This document shows, piece after piece, positions 49,378 through 57,931 of a DNA stretch of 64,000 nucleotides. This DNA is from CAWIJK01 sp963836375 (GTDB taxonomy: Bacteria; Actinomycetota; Acidimicrobiia; Acidimicrobiales; RAAP-2): positions 248,001 through 312,000 of the forward strand of contig CAWIJK010000002.1 of the NCBI GenBank assembly GCA_963836375.1. The letters run 5' to 3'. Within the stretch, counting starts at the first letter, position 1. Each line of letters opens with the position of its first letter. The notes under the pieces were generated by a model that had not been told where the DNA came from, did not search any database, and saw only the letters and a list, made by a program, of their open reading frames with translations. Both the position numbers and the translations under genes were made by a program.

Positions 49378-49406
49378 TTGACCTCGCCCGGAGGCGGTCG
49401 TAGGGT
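49378..49406 (+). promoter_or_regulatory. Predicted sigma-70-type promoter of the cupredoxin-cox operon
   Basis: TTGACC (49378-49383), 17-bp spacer, TAGGGT (49401-49406), about 130 bp before the cupredoxin ATG. It lies in a 265-bp gene-free gap between ctaG and the cupredoxin gene, suggesting that coxBAC transcription can start here independently of the upstream SCO-CtaG genes. Confidence 0.5.
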
Positions 49407-49533
49407 CGAGATCGGGTCACAGATCACCGTGGAAAGGGGCCGAGTCAGCTTCGAGGTTCGGGGCTGGAGCACCGGGCGGGGGGGACTGGTGCCGGAGCCT
49501 GGCCGCGAGAGTGGTCGGTTCGGGGAGGACGGC

Positions 49534-50205
49534 ATGACCAAGGGGTGGAGGCTCACCACCACGTTCGGGGTCCTCGCCGTCGCCGTGGCCGGGATCGTCT
49601 ACGTGGTCATCCTCCTCCTCGGCTCGCCGCCCACCGTCGACTACGCGGCGAACCACCAGCCGGGCCAGCCGGTGAACGTGACCCTCCAGGCGGTCGGGAG
49701 CTACGGGTCCGGGAACCACCCGACCTGGGTCTCCTACCTCGTGCAGGCCCCGGGCGGCCAGTGGGTGCATACGACGCTGTTCAGCGTCCCGGCCGACACC
49801 CGGATCAACGTCACCATCTACAACTACGACTCGGGGAGCCCGCTGCGCAACCAGCAGCTCGGCCAAGTCTCGGGGACGACGGGCAACATCGCCACCTTGA
49901 ACGGCCGACCGTTCCGGGTCATCAACTCGAACGCCGGCAACGGTGTGGGCCACACCTTCTCGATCCCCACCCTCGGGCTGAGCGTGCCCCTCTACGGCAA
50001 CAACGCCAATGCCAATTTGTGCGCCGCCGCCCCGTGCACCTTCTCCAGCCCGCACCAGATCGTGCGCTTCTCGTTCACGTCGCCGGGCCCCGGCCAGTAC
50101 CCGTGGCAGTGCTTCGTGCCCTGTGGGCTCGGCTGGCTCTACGGCAACGCCGGGCCGATGCAGACCGTGGGGTACATGGGCGGGTTCATGAAGGTGGTGG
50201 CGTGA
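49534..50205 (+). CDS. Membrane-anchored cupredoxin-like protein with atypical copper site
   Basis: A 223-residue protein with an N-terminal membrane helix (FGVLAVAVAGIVYVVILLLG) and an extracytoplasmic cupredoxin fold. Ligand candidates are the His in GHTFSIP and the loop QCFVPCGLGWLYGNAGPM. This loop looks like the CuA loop C-x3-C-x3-H-x2-M of oxidase subunit II, but Trp stands where the His should be and the Met is farther away. It may be a modified CuA, a type 1 site, or an electron donor to the oxidase. GGGGAGGAC precedes the ATG. Its stop overlaps the coxB start. Confidence 0.8.
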   Translation: MTKGWRLTTTFGVLAVAVAGIVYVVILLLGSPPTVDYAANHQPGQPVNVTLQAVGSYGSGNHPTWVSYLVQAPGGQWVHTTLFSVPADTRINVTIYNYDSGSPLRNQQLGQVSGTTGNIATLNGRPFRVINSNAGNGVGHTFSIPTLGLSVPLYGNNANANLCAAAPCTFSSPHQIVRFSFTSPGPGQYPWQCFVPCGLGWLYGNAGPMQTVGYMGGFMKVVA

Positions 50206-51221
50206 GCGACCCGGGGGGCCAGCCGGCCGACCGGGTCGGCGAAGGGGGCGGGACTGGCCCGGCGTCGCCGGCCGAGGCCGGGTCCGCCCGGGCACCCGAG
50301 ACCCGCCACGGTCTGCGGCTGGCCGTCACCTGGGTGGTGATCAGCGTCGTCGGCGACCTGCTGTTCTGGTTCCTGGTGGGCCCCCACGTCCCGCCGGGCA
50401 CCTTCACCACCACGGCCGGGGACAACCAATGGGACTTCAACGTCCTGTTCATGATCGCCCTGCCGGTGCTGCTCGGCGTGTGGCTGTTCATGCTGTACTC
50501 GATCATCGTCTGGCGCGAGTCGCGCGGCGGCCCAGAACCAGTGGGCGGCCCGAAGGCGGCCAGCAACCTCGGGGTCCAGACCGGCTGGATCGTGACCACC
50601 ACGTTGATCGTGCTCGGGCTGGCCGCCTTCGGGACCTACGAACTGGTCCAGCCCGGCGGCGCCGGTGGCGGACAGGGCCCGGACCCGATCTGGACCCCGA
50701 CGTCGAACACGGTGCTGCCGGTGCAGGTCATCGGCCAGCAGTGGAAGTTCACCTACCGCTACCCGACCTACGGGGGTTTCGAGACCGACGAACTGGTCCT
50801 GCCGGCGGACACCACGATCGCCTTCCACGTGACCTCACTCGACGTGATCCACAGCTTCTGGGCCTACCAGCTGAGCGTCAAGGCCGACGCCAATCCGGCC
50901 GTGGACAACGTGGCCTTCACCACGACGACCAAGCCGGGGAGCTTCATCGTGCGTTGCGCCGAGCTCTGCGGGCTCTGGCACGGAGCGATGTACAACAGCG
51001 GTGCGGTCCTCTCCAAGTCCCAGTTCCAGTCCTGGGCCGTGCTCACCAGGCGTCGCCTGGCGGCCAACACGAAACTGCTGCCGCCGTTCTCCTACACCTA
51101 CGTGCCGGACGCCAACGGCGCCGACGGCGGCTACTACCCGGACAACGTCGACCCCTACACCAACATCGAGACGTACGGGGCCCAGCCCAGCCCGACTCCC
51201 AAACAGCTGGCCAAGCCGTGA
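50202..51221 (+). CDS. ctaC: Cytochrome c oxidase subunit II
   Basis: A 339-residue subunit II, which carries the CuA centre and accepts electrons from cytochrome c. There are two membrane helices (LRLAVTWVVISVVGDLLFWF and FNVLFMIALPVLLGVWLFML), a conserved core VIGQQWKFTYRYP, the first CuA His in DVIHSFWAYQLSVKADA, and the full CuA loop VRCAELCGLWHGAM. A C-terminal extension of about 60 residues rich in Tyr/Pro/Asn follows; no cytochrome c domain (CxxCH) is present, so it is aa3-type rather than fused caa3. GTG start overlapping the cupredoxin stop. Confidence 0.95.
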   Translation: MSDPGGQPADRVGEGGGTGPASPAEAGSARAPETRHGLRLAVTWVVISVVGDLLFWFLVGPHVPPGTFTTTAGDNQWDFNVLFMIALPVLLGVWLFMLYSIIVWRESRGGPEPVGGPKAASNLGVQTGWIVTTTLIVLGLAAFGTYELVQPGGAGGGQGPDPIWTPTSNTVLPVQVIGQQWKFTYRYPTYGGFETDELVLPADTTIAFHVTSLDVIHSFWAYQLSVKADANPAVDNVAFTTTTKPGSFIVRCAELCGLWHGAMYNSGAVLSKSQFQSWAVLTRRRLAANTKLLPPFSYTYVPDANGADGGYYPDNVDPYTNIETYGAQPSPTPKQLAKP

Positions 51222-51276
51222 ACGGACCGACGGGACCCACCGGTCAGATGACCTCGGACGAGAGAGGTAACTGAGC

Positions 51277-53301
51277 ATGGCACTTGACGTGTCCGAACCG
51301 AGGGGCTCCGACTTCCCCGGGGAGGCTCCGCCCCTGTCCCAGCCCAGACTCAGCACCCGCTCGGAGTGGTTGCGGCCCCATCTGGGGTGGGCCATTGTCG
51401 GCGCCGTCGTCGGCTACCTCCTCGGGCACTACCTGGGCGACCTCATCGCCGGGAACTACCCGGTTTCGGCCAACAGCGGCCTCAACAACGTTGCCATCGT
51501 GTTCTCCTTGGCCCTCGGGGTCCTCGGCTGGCTGATCGGCATCGGAGCCCTCAACTACCCACTGGCCAAGATGGTGGGCCGCGAGCCCCCGCCGGCCGTC
51601 CCCGAACACAGCTGGGTCCGTTACGTGCGCATGACCGAGGACCACAAGGTGGTGGGGCTCCAGTACCTGGTCGGCGTGCTCCTGTTCCTGTTCACCGGCG
51701 GCTTGTTGGCCATGGCCATCCGAACCGAGTTGTTGAGCCCCACCAACCACGTGTTCGGCCCCGGGACCTACATCGCCCTGGTCGGCGAGCACGGGACCAT
51801 CATGATGATGATGGCCACCTCGGTGGTGGTGGGGCCGCTCGGCAACTGGCTGGTGCCGCTCATGATCGGTTCGCGTCGCATGGCCTTCCCAAGGGTCGAG
51901 GCCTTCTCCTTCTGGATCTTCATGGCCGGCTACCTGGTCATCCTGACCGCCCTGCCCCTCGGGGGCTTCCCGACCGGGTGGACCGGCTACGCCCCCCTCC
52001 AGACCCAGGGGGCGGGGGGGATGGACTCGTATCTGGTGGGCTTCGCCGTCATCGGCATCGGGATGATCTGCGCCGGCTTCAACCTCGCCGCCACCATCAT
52101 CAACTACCGGGCCCCCGGGATGACCTGGAGCCGGGTGCCCATCTTCGTCTGGTCCATCCTGGCCACCTGCGCACTGCTCACCCTGGCCACGCCGACTCTC
52201 ATCATGGGCGGACTGTTCGGGATCCTGGACCGGACGGCTGAGACGGCGTTCTTCGTCAACGAGCACGGCGGGAGCAGCTTCTTGTGGCAGAACCTCTTCT
52301 GGTTCTTCGGCCACCCCGAGGTGTACATCATGGCGCTGCCCGGCTTCGGGATCGTGATGGAGCTCCTCCCGGTCTTCACCCGCAAACCACTCTTCGCCTA
52401 CAAGGTGGCGGCAGCGGGCATGATCGGCGTCGCGCTGCTGTCGTTCTTCGTCTGGCAGCACCATCTCTTCCAGAGCGGCATCAACCCGGACATGCGGCCG
52501 CTGTTCATGCTGACCACCGAGCTCATCTCGATCCCGACCGGCTTCCTCTTCCTGGTCGGATTGGGCACGCTCTGGAAGGCGAAGATCAGATTCGAGGTCC
52601 CGATGCTGTTCTGCCTCGGGATGTTCTTCAATTTCCTCATCGGGGGCGTGACCGGGGTGTTCTTGTCCGACGTCCCGGTCAACGTGACCGTCCACGGCAG
52701 CTTCTTCGTGATGGCCCACTTCCACTACACGATCATGGGCGGGCTGATCTTCGCCTTCTTCGCCGGCATCTACTTCTGGCTCCCGAAGATGACCGGCAAG
52801 ACGATGAACAAGCGGCTGGGACAGTGGCACTTCTGGACGTTCTTCATCTTCTTCAACTGCACCTTCTTCCCGCTCTTCTTGGTGGGACTGCTCGGCCAGC
52901 CACGGCGGGTCTTCGAATACGCCCAGAACCTGCGACCGCTCAACGACATGTCGAGCGTGAGCGCCTTCTTGCTCGGGGCCTCGTTCCTGATCTTCATCTG
53001 GAATTTCGTCTGGTCGAATTACATCAGCCCGACCAAGGCGTCGGACAACCCGTGGGCCTCCCGGGGCCTCGAGTGGCAGACACCGACCCCGGTGCCGTGG
53101 TTCAACTTCGAGCGCATCCCGGTGGTCCTGAGCGATCCTTACCACTATGGCGAACGCGGCGCGGTGCCGGTGGCCGACCTCGGCGACCAACCCCTGGTGA
53201 GCGCGGGGGCGGTCCGACCGGGCGACACCGTGGCCGCCGAGGAGATCGCCCCGCCGGGCGACGACGGCGGCGATCTCGATCCCCGGCCACCAATCCAGTG
53301 A
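51277..53301 (+). CDS. ctaD: Cytochrome c oxidase subunit I
   Basis: A 674-residue catalytic subunit of a heme-copper oxidase reducing O2 to water while pumping protons. Heme a His: GEHGTIMMMMATS. CuB His and the His-Tyr crosslink: FFGHPEVYIMALPGFG; further CuB histidines in FFVWQHHLFQSG; heme a/a3 histidines in MAHFHYTIMGG. The Glu of HPEVY is present, so an A-type oxidase is expected. Unlike typical A1 enzymes the D-entry loop reads GSRRMAFPR rather than GARDMAFPR. An N-terminal extension with one or two extra helices (about residues 25-110) precedes the core. AGAGGTAA precedes the ATG. Confidence 0.96.
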   Translation: MALDVSEPRGSDFPGEAPPLSQPRLSTRSEWLRPHLGWAIVGAVVGYLLGHYLGDLIAGNYPVSANSGLNNVAIVFSLALGVLGWLIGIGALNYPLAKMVGREPPPAVPEHSWVRYVRMTEDHKVVGLQYLVGVLLFLFTGGLLAMAIRTELLSPTNHVFGPGTYIALVGEHGTIMMMMATSVVVGPLGNWLVPLMIGSRRMAFPRVEAFSFWIFMAGYLVILTALPLGGFPTGWTGYAPLQTQGAGGMDSYLVGFAVIGIGMICAGFNLAATIINYRAPGMTWSRVPIFVWSILATCALLTLATPTLIMGGLFGILDRTAETAFFVNEHGGSSFLWQNLFWFFGHPEVYIMALPGFGIVMELLPVFTRKPLFAYKVAAAGMIGVALLSFFVWQHHLFQSGINPDMRPLFMLTTELISIPTGFLFLVGLGTLWKAKIRFEVPMLFCLGMFFNFLIGGVTGVFLSDVPVNVTVHGSFFVMAHFHYTIMGGLIFAFFAGIYFWLPKMTGKTMNKRLGQWHFWTFFIFFNCTFFPLFLVGLLGQPRRVFEYAQNLRPLNDMSSVSAFLLGASFLIFIWNFVWSNYISPTKASDNPWASRGLEWQTPTPVPWFNFERIPVVLSDPYHYGERGAVPVADLGDQPLVSAGAVRPGDTVAAEEIAPPGDDGGDLDPRPPIQ

Positions 53302-53310
53302 GGGGCGACC

Positions 53311-53982
53311 GTGGCTGACGACACCATCGAGCGCGACGAGACATTCCCCGAGCTCCATGAGACCCCAGAGGAGATCGCCTACGAGCTGCGGGCCCAAGAA
53401 GGGGCCCTGTGGACCGGCGGCCGCCTGCTGATCGGCATCTGGGCCTTCGCCTTCGCCGGGCTGGGGTTCGCCTACTTCTACCTCCGCTCGTCCAACAATG
53501 AGAACCTCTGGCGGCCCAAGGGGGTCACGGCCCCGACCGACGTCGGGGCCGCCATCTTCGCCGTGACGCTGGCCGGCGCCCTGCTGGCCATCTACGGAAA
53601 CCGGCGGTTCCGGCGGGACCAGACCCTCGACTGGGACGTCGCCGGCTGGCTGGCCGTCCTGGGAGCCCTCGTCGCGGTCGGCCTGCAGGTCTGGCAGCTG
53701 ACCCTGTTGCCCTTCTTTCCCGGCTCGAGCGGCTACGCCTCGTGCTTCATCGCCTGGGGCGCGCTCAACATCGCCTTGCTGGTGTCCGGGGCGTACTGGC
53801 TCGAGACCCTCTTGGCCCGCGAGATCCGCTTGCACCGGGCCGTGGCCGACGACGGGGGGAGCTCCCGCTCACACCTGCCGGCGGCCCGCCTGTTCCGGGC
53901 CAACCTGGAGGGCTGCACCTACTTCTGGGGTTTCATCGCCGTCGTGGGCGCCTTCTTCTGGGTACTGTTCTATGTGATCTGA
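53311..53982 (+). CDS. ctaE: Cytochrome c oxidase subunit III
   Basis: A 223-residue subunit III with five membrane helices, starting LWTGGRLLIGIWAFAFAGLG and including VGAAIFAVTLAGALLAIYGN and the end LEGCTYFWGFIAVVGAFFWV. It lacks the first two helices of the seven-helix form, as in the shorter actinobacterial type. It lies 9 bp after subunit I, with GAGGGGC before the GTG. A strongly ribosome-binding small gene follows 39 bp later. Confidence 0.88.
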   Translation: MADDTIERDETFPELHETPEEIAYELRAQEGALWTGGRLLIGIWAFAFAGLGFAYFYLRSSNNENLWRPKGVTAPTDVGAAIFAVTLAGALLAIYGNRRFRRDQTLDWDVAGWLAVLGALVAVGLQVWQLTLLPFFPGSSGYASCFIAWGALNIALLVSGAYWLETLLAREIRLHRAVADDGGSSRSHLPAARLFRANLEGCTYFWGFIAVVGAFFWVLFYVI

Positions 53983-54021
53983 TGCGGTGAGCTTCGAAGA
54001 CCCGACGAGGAAGGAGAGCAC

Positions 54022-54129
54022 GTGATCGCCAGCGTCGCCGGCACCCAGGCCCTGACCTTCGCCATCCCGTTGGGGTTCTTCGTGTTCGTCTTGATCTGGG
54101 GCTTCTTCCAACGGCGTCCGACGAGGTGA
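54022..54129 (+). CDS. 35-residue single-helix membrane peptide, likely small oxidase subunit
   Basis: GTG at 54022 is preceded by a strong GAGGAAGGAGAG. The product is VIASVAGTQALTFAIPLGFF followed by VFVLIWGFFQRRPTR: one hydrophobic helix and a basic tail. It lies between oxidase subunit III and the second CtaG gene, and its stop overlaps the next start (GTGA at 54126-54129). Small single-helix subunits are common in bacterial oxidases, so this is a good candidate for a fourth or fifth subunit or an assembly peptide. Confidence 0.7.
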   Translation: MIASVAGTQALTFAIPLGFFVFVLIWGFFQRRPTR

Positions 54130-54971
54130 CCGGCGGGGCCGCCCAGGTGCGGTCCCGCGAGCTGCCGGCCCGGTCGAGGGGCTGGGTGGCCGTCGGCGGC
54201 CTCGTGGTCCTGGTGCTGGCCCTCGTTCCGCCGCTGTCGTCGTGGGCCCGGCACACCGAGGTCGCCTGGAGCGTCCAGTTCTCGGTCCTGGCCCTCGTGG
54301 TCCCGTGCCTCCTGGTCGTCGGCGCGCCGTGGCGACGGCTCGGTCTGGCCGCACCCCGGGCTGGTCCCGGCGCGCGGCGGCCCCGGTTCTTGGACCGGCT
54401 GGCCGAGGGCCGGCACCGGCACCCCGAACTCGTCCGGAGCCTGGGCTTCCTTGCCCTCGACCTGGCGGTCGTCGTGGCCTGGCAGACGCCGGGCGCGGTC
54501 GACGCCGTGCTGGGACACGCCTGGCTGGTGGTGCCCGAGGCGCTGAGCCTGGTGGCGGCCGGGACCGGGCTGTGGCTCGAGTGCGTCGAGTCGCCCCCCC
54601 TGGTCCCTCGGGGGCCCCGCCCCCAGCGGGCGCTCGTGGCCGCCCTGGCCATGTGGACCATGTGGACCATGGCCTACCTGGCGGGGTTTTCCCACGTGTC
54701 GTGGTACCACGGCTTCACCCACCGCGCCGGCGACGGGCTGAGTGCCGCGGCCGACCAGCAGTTCTCGACGGCCGTGCTGTGGGCGGTCGCCGCCGCTGTC
54801 TTCCTGCCGGTCATCTTCTCCAACGTCGTCACCTGGCTGCGCGACGACGAGGACCCCGACGACGAGCTCTACCGACTGGTCAAGACCGAGCGCCACCGGG
54901 GCTGGGCCTCCCCGCCGCTCGGGGGCCTCGGGGGCGCTCCGACGACCGAGCGTGGCCCGGGCGCCGGCTGA
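54126..54971 (+). CDS. Second CtaG-like cytochrome oxidase assembly protein
   Basis: A 281-residue membrane protein with the same layout as the CtaG at 48369, though diverged: WVAVGGLVVLVLALVPPLSS, HTEVAWSVQFSVLALVVPCL, LAVVVAWQTPGAVDAVLGHA, YLAGFSHVSWYHGFTHRAGD with His residues, and DQQFSTAVLWAVAAAVFLPV. The DQQ motif also occurs in the first CtaG. It ends the rightward oxidase operon and overlaps the 35-residue gene by 4 bp. Its C-terminal tail of about 40 residues is hydrophilic. It converges on the minus-strand SCO operon 12 bp downstream. Confidence 0.82.
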   Translation: MTGGAAQVRSRELPARSRGWVAVGGLVVLVLALVPPLSSWARHTEVAWSVQFSVLALVVPCLLVVGAPWRRLGLAAPRAGPGARRPRFLDRLAEGRHRHPELVRSLGFLALDLAVVVAWQTPGAVDAVLGHAWLVVPEALSLVAAGTGLWLECVESPPLVPRGPRPQRALVAALAMWTMWTMAYLAGFSHVSWYHGFTHRAGDGLSAAADQQFSTAVLWAVAAAVFLPVIFSNVVTWLRDDEDPDDELYRLVKTERHRGWASPPLGGLGGAPTTERGPGAG

Positions 54972-54983
54972 GGCCCCGACCCT

Positions 54984-55646
54984 CTAGCTGCCGGTGGGTG
55001 TCGGGAGGGCGGGCAGGTCGGGTTCTGGGAGCCGGACCCCGAGGATGTGGTCGGCCGCCGCCATCTCCGCGAGCGCCTCACGACGGTCGGCCGCCGCCGC
55101 CCGTTCCTTGTCGGCCAGGTCGGCCAGGGTGGCCGACTGGTCGGGGTGGACGAACAGGGCCTGGATGTCCTCGATGGCCCCCAGGGCGTCGGAGGTGGCC
55201 CACAGGGTGGCCGTCCCGACCAGGGCCCCCAGATGCTTGCCGGCGGCCGAGCCCGGCACCTCCACGTCCGAGGAGAGCTCGAAGATCGGGTCGCTCGTGA
55301 ACGAGCAGGCCGTCTGGTCGTCGCGCAGGAGCCCCGGGCCCGCCGCCCGGTCCGACGGCGTGAGGGCGCCCGAGACCTCGGTGCCCCAGATCTCGAACGA
55401 CTCGTGGGCGGCCAGGGCGCAGCCGGCCAGGTCGCCGTTGATCTGGTTCATCACCGCCCGGTCGGCCGAGATCTCCTGGCTCTTCGAGCTGTGCACCGGG
55501 ATGTCCGAGACCACGGTGACCCCCACCACCACGACGACGCCCGCGGCCAGCAGCGGGGCGCGCCGCCGGTACCAGGGGCGTGCCGGCCTGGGCTCGTGGC
55601 CCGGTTGCGCCGGGCCCTCGGGGGTGGTGGGCGGCCCGTCACTCAC
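54984..55646 (-). CDS. Single-helix membrane protein of unknown function, coupled to SCO gene
   Basis: A 220-residue protein with one N-terminal helix (APLLAAGVVVVVGVTVVSDI) and an extracytoplasmic domain with two Cys (LAGCALAAHESFEIWGTEVS and QTACSFTSDP) that may form a disulfide or bind a metal; the remainder is helical (LADLADKERAAAADRREALA). No family is recognised. Its GTG overlaps the SCO stop by 4 bp (GTGA), so it is probably made with the copper chaperone and serves the same assembly process. Confidence 0.65.
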   Translation of the reverse strand: MSDGPPTTPEGPAQPGHEPRPARPWYRRRAPLLAAGVVVVVGVTVVSDIPVHSSKSQEISADRAVMNQINGDLAGCALAAHESFEIWGTEVSGALTPSDRAAGPGLLRDDQTACSFTSDPIFELSSDVEVPGSAAGKHLGALVGTATLWATSDALGAIEDIQALFVHPDQSATLADLADKERAAAADRREALAEMAAADHILGVRLPEPDLPALPTPTGS

Positions 55647-56593
55647 GGGGCGCTCGTCAGCTTGCCGGCGTAGGTGGCGATGCCGAGGGCCCAGCGGCTG
55701 ACGTCGGTCGCGGACAGCGAGTAGGTGCCGTCTGTGTGTTCGTCGGCGAAGGGCGTGGCCCGGTAGCGGATCTCCCCATTCGGATCGATGAAGTAGAGCA
55801 GGTCGGTGTGGGCCACGGCCTTGGTCACCGTGTTGGCCGTGACCGTGATCCCGTAGTCGCGCCAGACCGAGTTCAAGGTGGCGAGCGGACCGGTCAGGAT
55901 GTGCCAGTTTGCCATGGTCCCCAACCCTCCGGCGGCGGCGGCGGGCGAGAGATCTCCGACGGCAAGGGCCGTCGGGTCGGTGTTGACGGTCACGAATTGG
56001 ACGTCGGCCGCCCGGGGCCCGAGCAGGACATCCGCCTGGTGGAGCTCGGTCGCCAGCACCGGACAGATGTCGTTGCAGGCCCCGTCGAAGAAGCTCAGCA
56101 CGACCACCGAGCCATGCAGTGCCTGGAGTGACGTGGACCCGCCCTCCTGGTCGATCAGGGAGAAGCGAGGTGCGGCGACCGAGGTCGGCCGCTCGAGGCC
56201 CATGAAGGCCGGGAGCGGGGCGCTGACCGGTTCGTACGCGCCGGCGGCCGGGAGGGGCGCCGGGCCGGAGGGGAGGGTCGTCGGTGGGGTCGTGGTGGCG
56301 GTCGGGGCGGCCTTCGGATTGAGTCCGGCGCTCGACAGCACGTGCTCGAGGAGCGTCCCGCCCCCGCCCAGCACGAGCACTGCGCACAGGGCGATCACGA
56401 CGGCCTTGCGGGGGATCGGGGTGGGGCCGGCGGCGAACAGGGCGGCCCGGTCACCCTCGGTGGCGAAGGCGGCCGCCCGGTCGATCGGTGTCGTTGGCGC
56501 CCCGGCGACTTCGCCGGCGCCCCTTGAGTCACCGCCCGGCCCGGCGTCGGGCGGGGGCTCGGAGCCGACGTGGCCGGCCTGTCCCGAGCTCAC
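55643..56593 (-). CDS. SCO1/SenC family copper chaperone (stand-alone)
   Basis: A 316-residue membrane-anchored thioredoxin-fold protein. A helix (AVVIALCAVLVLGGGGTLLE) at about residue 70 is followed by a Thr/Pro-rich linker and the SCO domain: PRFSLIDQEGGSTSLQALHG, the copper motif GACNDICPVLATELHQADVL with CxxxC, and YFIDPNGEIRYRATPF with the third-ligand region. It should donate copper to the CuA site. It is the second SCO protein in the locus, on the opposite strand. The GTG at 56593 begins the ordered part; upstream codons are low-complexity. Confidence 0.88.
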   Translation of the reverse strand: MSSGQAGHVGSEPPPDAGPGGDSRGAGEVAGAPTTPIDRAAAFATEGDRAALFAAGPTPIPRKAVVIALCAVLVLGGGGTLLEHVLSSAGLNPKAAPTATTTPPTTLPSGPAPLPAAGAYEPVSAPLPAFMGLERPTSVAAPRFSLIDQEGGSTSLQALHGSVVVLSFFDGACNDICPVLATELHQADVLLGPRAADVQFVTVNTDPTALAVGDLSPAAAAGGLGTMANWHILTGPLATLNSVWRDYGITVTANTVTKAVAHTDLLYFIDPNGEIRYRATPFADEHTDGTYSLSATDVSRWALGIATYAGKLTSAP

Positions 56594-56811
56594 CGGGCAC
56601 CCCCGGCGGCCGGGCCGTGCCGGTGAGCGGTGTCGGAGGCACCCGCCCCGGGCGAGCCGTCCGGCCGGCCCCGGCCGTCGGCCCCGGCACCCGCCCCGGG
56701 CCAGCGGGTTCGCAGCACCGAGCCTCGGCATGGTGTCACTGCGTCAGGCTATCGACCGGTGGGGCCCGCCCCGCATCGCCCGGGTGCCGCCACCGGCGCG
56801 TGATCCACCGC

Positions 56812-57858
56812 TCAGGGGCCCGGTGGTGGCCTCATCAGGGCCGGGGCCGCACCGCCGATCGACCGGAGGAGGTCGTTCAGGTGGGTGCACGACGCCACCC
56901 CGACGAGGAGGTCAGGGACGGTCCGGGGGAGTTCGCTCAGCGGTGAACCCACCACCGACCGGACCGCCGCCGCCGCCGCCGGGCACTCGGGGAACGGAAG
57001 GACCGCCGGTTCGGCTTCGATGGCGGCGACGAGGGGCGTCGCCTCGTCGGACATCTCGATGGACAAGGACACCGAGTACTCGTGCAGGACGACCTCGGCG
57101 CCGTCGTGTTCGGCGACTGTGTCACGGAACATCGCCCACACCTGGGCCCCTCCGGGAACCGTCACCACGTCGATGCACCGACGCCGACGCATCCAGTGCT
57201 GCGGGAGCGTCGCCATGACATGCCAGCCCACCGGATCTCCCGCCTCGAGATCGGTGCTCGGCGGGCAGTCCTGGAGGGGGACGCCCCGACCGAGGGCGAT
57301 GCTCTCGACGGCCACACCCCCAGAACGCCACCCCGAGCAGAGGTCGGTCATCTTGGGCAGGACCTCTGGGGGGACCAGGCGGGCAGGGTCGAGTCCTTTC
57401 AGGCGGGCCAGCCGCACCGACGAGTAGCCCGAGATCAAAAGGGCCGCCGGCAGGTCGTCGAGGAGCTGGTGCACGAGGGAGTGCTCGGCCCCCGGCGGCG
57501 TCCGCTCAGCCAGGGCCCGGCGGAAGCCCCCGCCGGACCGCTCCGCGAGCATGCGCGGGGCCCAGGGGGCCTCTGGCTCGACGTTCAAGGTGCGAAGGCA
57601 CCGACCCGTGTCGAACCCGGCGACCAGCGACCGGGCGTCGAGCACGACGGCCGCGCCCCCGACGTCGGTCTCCACCTCGTGACCGCCACCCCGGACGACC
57701 GTGGTCACCCGGTCGTCGGTGACCGGCGACGTCTCACCGGCCGGGCCTCTTCCCTCGCGGCCGCCCGGACCCACGTCGACATGGGTCGTTCGCCGGGCCG
57801 ACCCCGCTTGGCGCGCCGGCATCGAGGACCGGGGACGCCGGAGCTCTGTCGTGGCCAT
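56812..57858 (-). CDS. DUF2889 domain protein
   Basis: A 348-residue protein. The conserved elements are GGGHEVETDVGGAAVVLDAR, DTGRCLRTLNVEPEAPWAPRM and the C-terminal VGVASCTHLNDLLRSIGGAA, the latter with the CTHL motif typical of DUF2889. The function of this family is unknown; it is often encoded near acyl-CoA or SDR enzymes. Residues 1-40 are basic and low-complexity. The ATG at 57858 is preferred because codons upstream read as repetitive. It stands between the SCO gene and a GNAT gene on the same strand. Confidence 0.72.
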   Translation of the reverse strand: MATTELRRPRSSMPARQAGSARRTTHVDVGPGGREGRGPAGETSPVTDDRVTTVVRGGGHEVETDVGGAAVVLDARSLVAGFDTGRCLRTLNVEPEAPWAPRMLAERSGGGFRRALAERTPPGAEHSLVHQLLDDLPAALLISGYSSVRLARLKGLDPARLVPPEVLPKMTDLCSGWRSGGVAVESIALGRGVPLQDCPPSTDLEAGDPVGWHVMATLPQHWMRRRRCIDVVTVPGGAQVWAMFRDTVAEHDGAEVVLHEYSVSLSIEMSDEATPLVAAIEAEPAVLPFPECPAAAAAVRSVVGSPLSELPRTVPDLLVGVASCTHLNDLLRSIGGAAPALMRPPPGP

Positions 57859-57931
57859 GGGGACGAAGGCTACCAACGGTGCCTTGAGAGCCGTCCCCGG
57901 AGTCGGCGACGGCTGGCCAGGGCAGCCACCG

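Noticed and set aside
51244..53835. An 863-codon minus-strand frame opposite oxidase subunit I
   Set aside because: Antisense to an unmistakable coxA gene; its Glu/Asp/Gln/His-rich text is the mirror image of membrane-helix codons.
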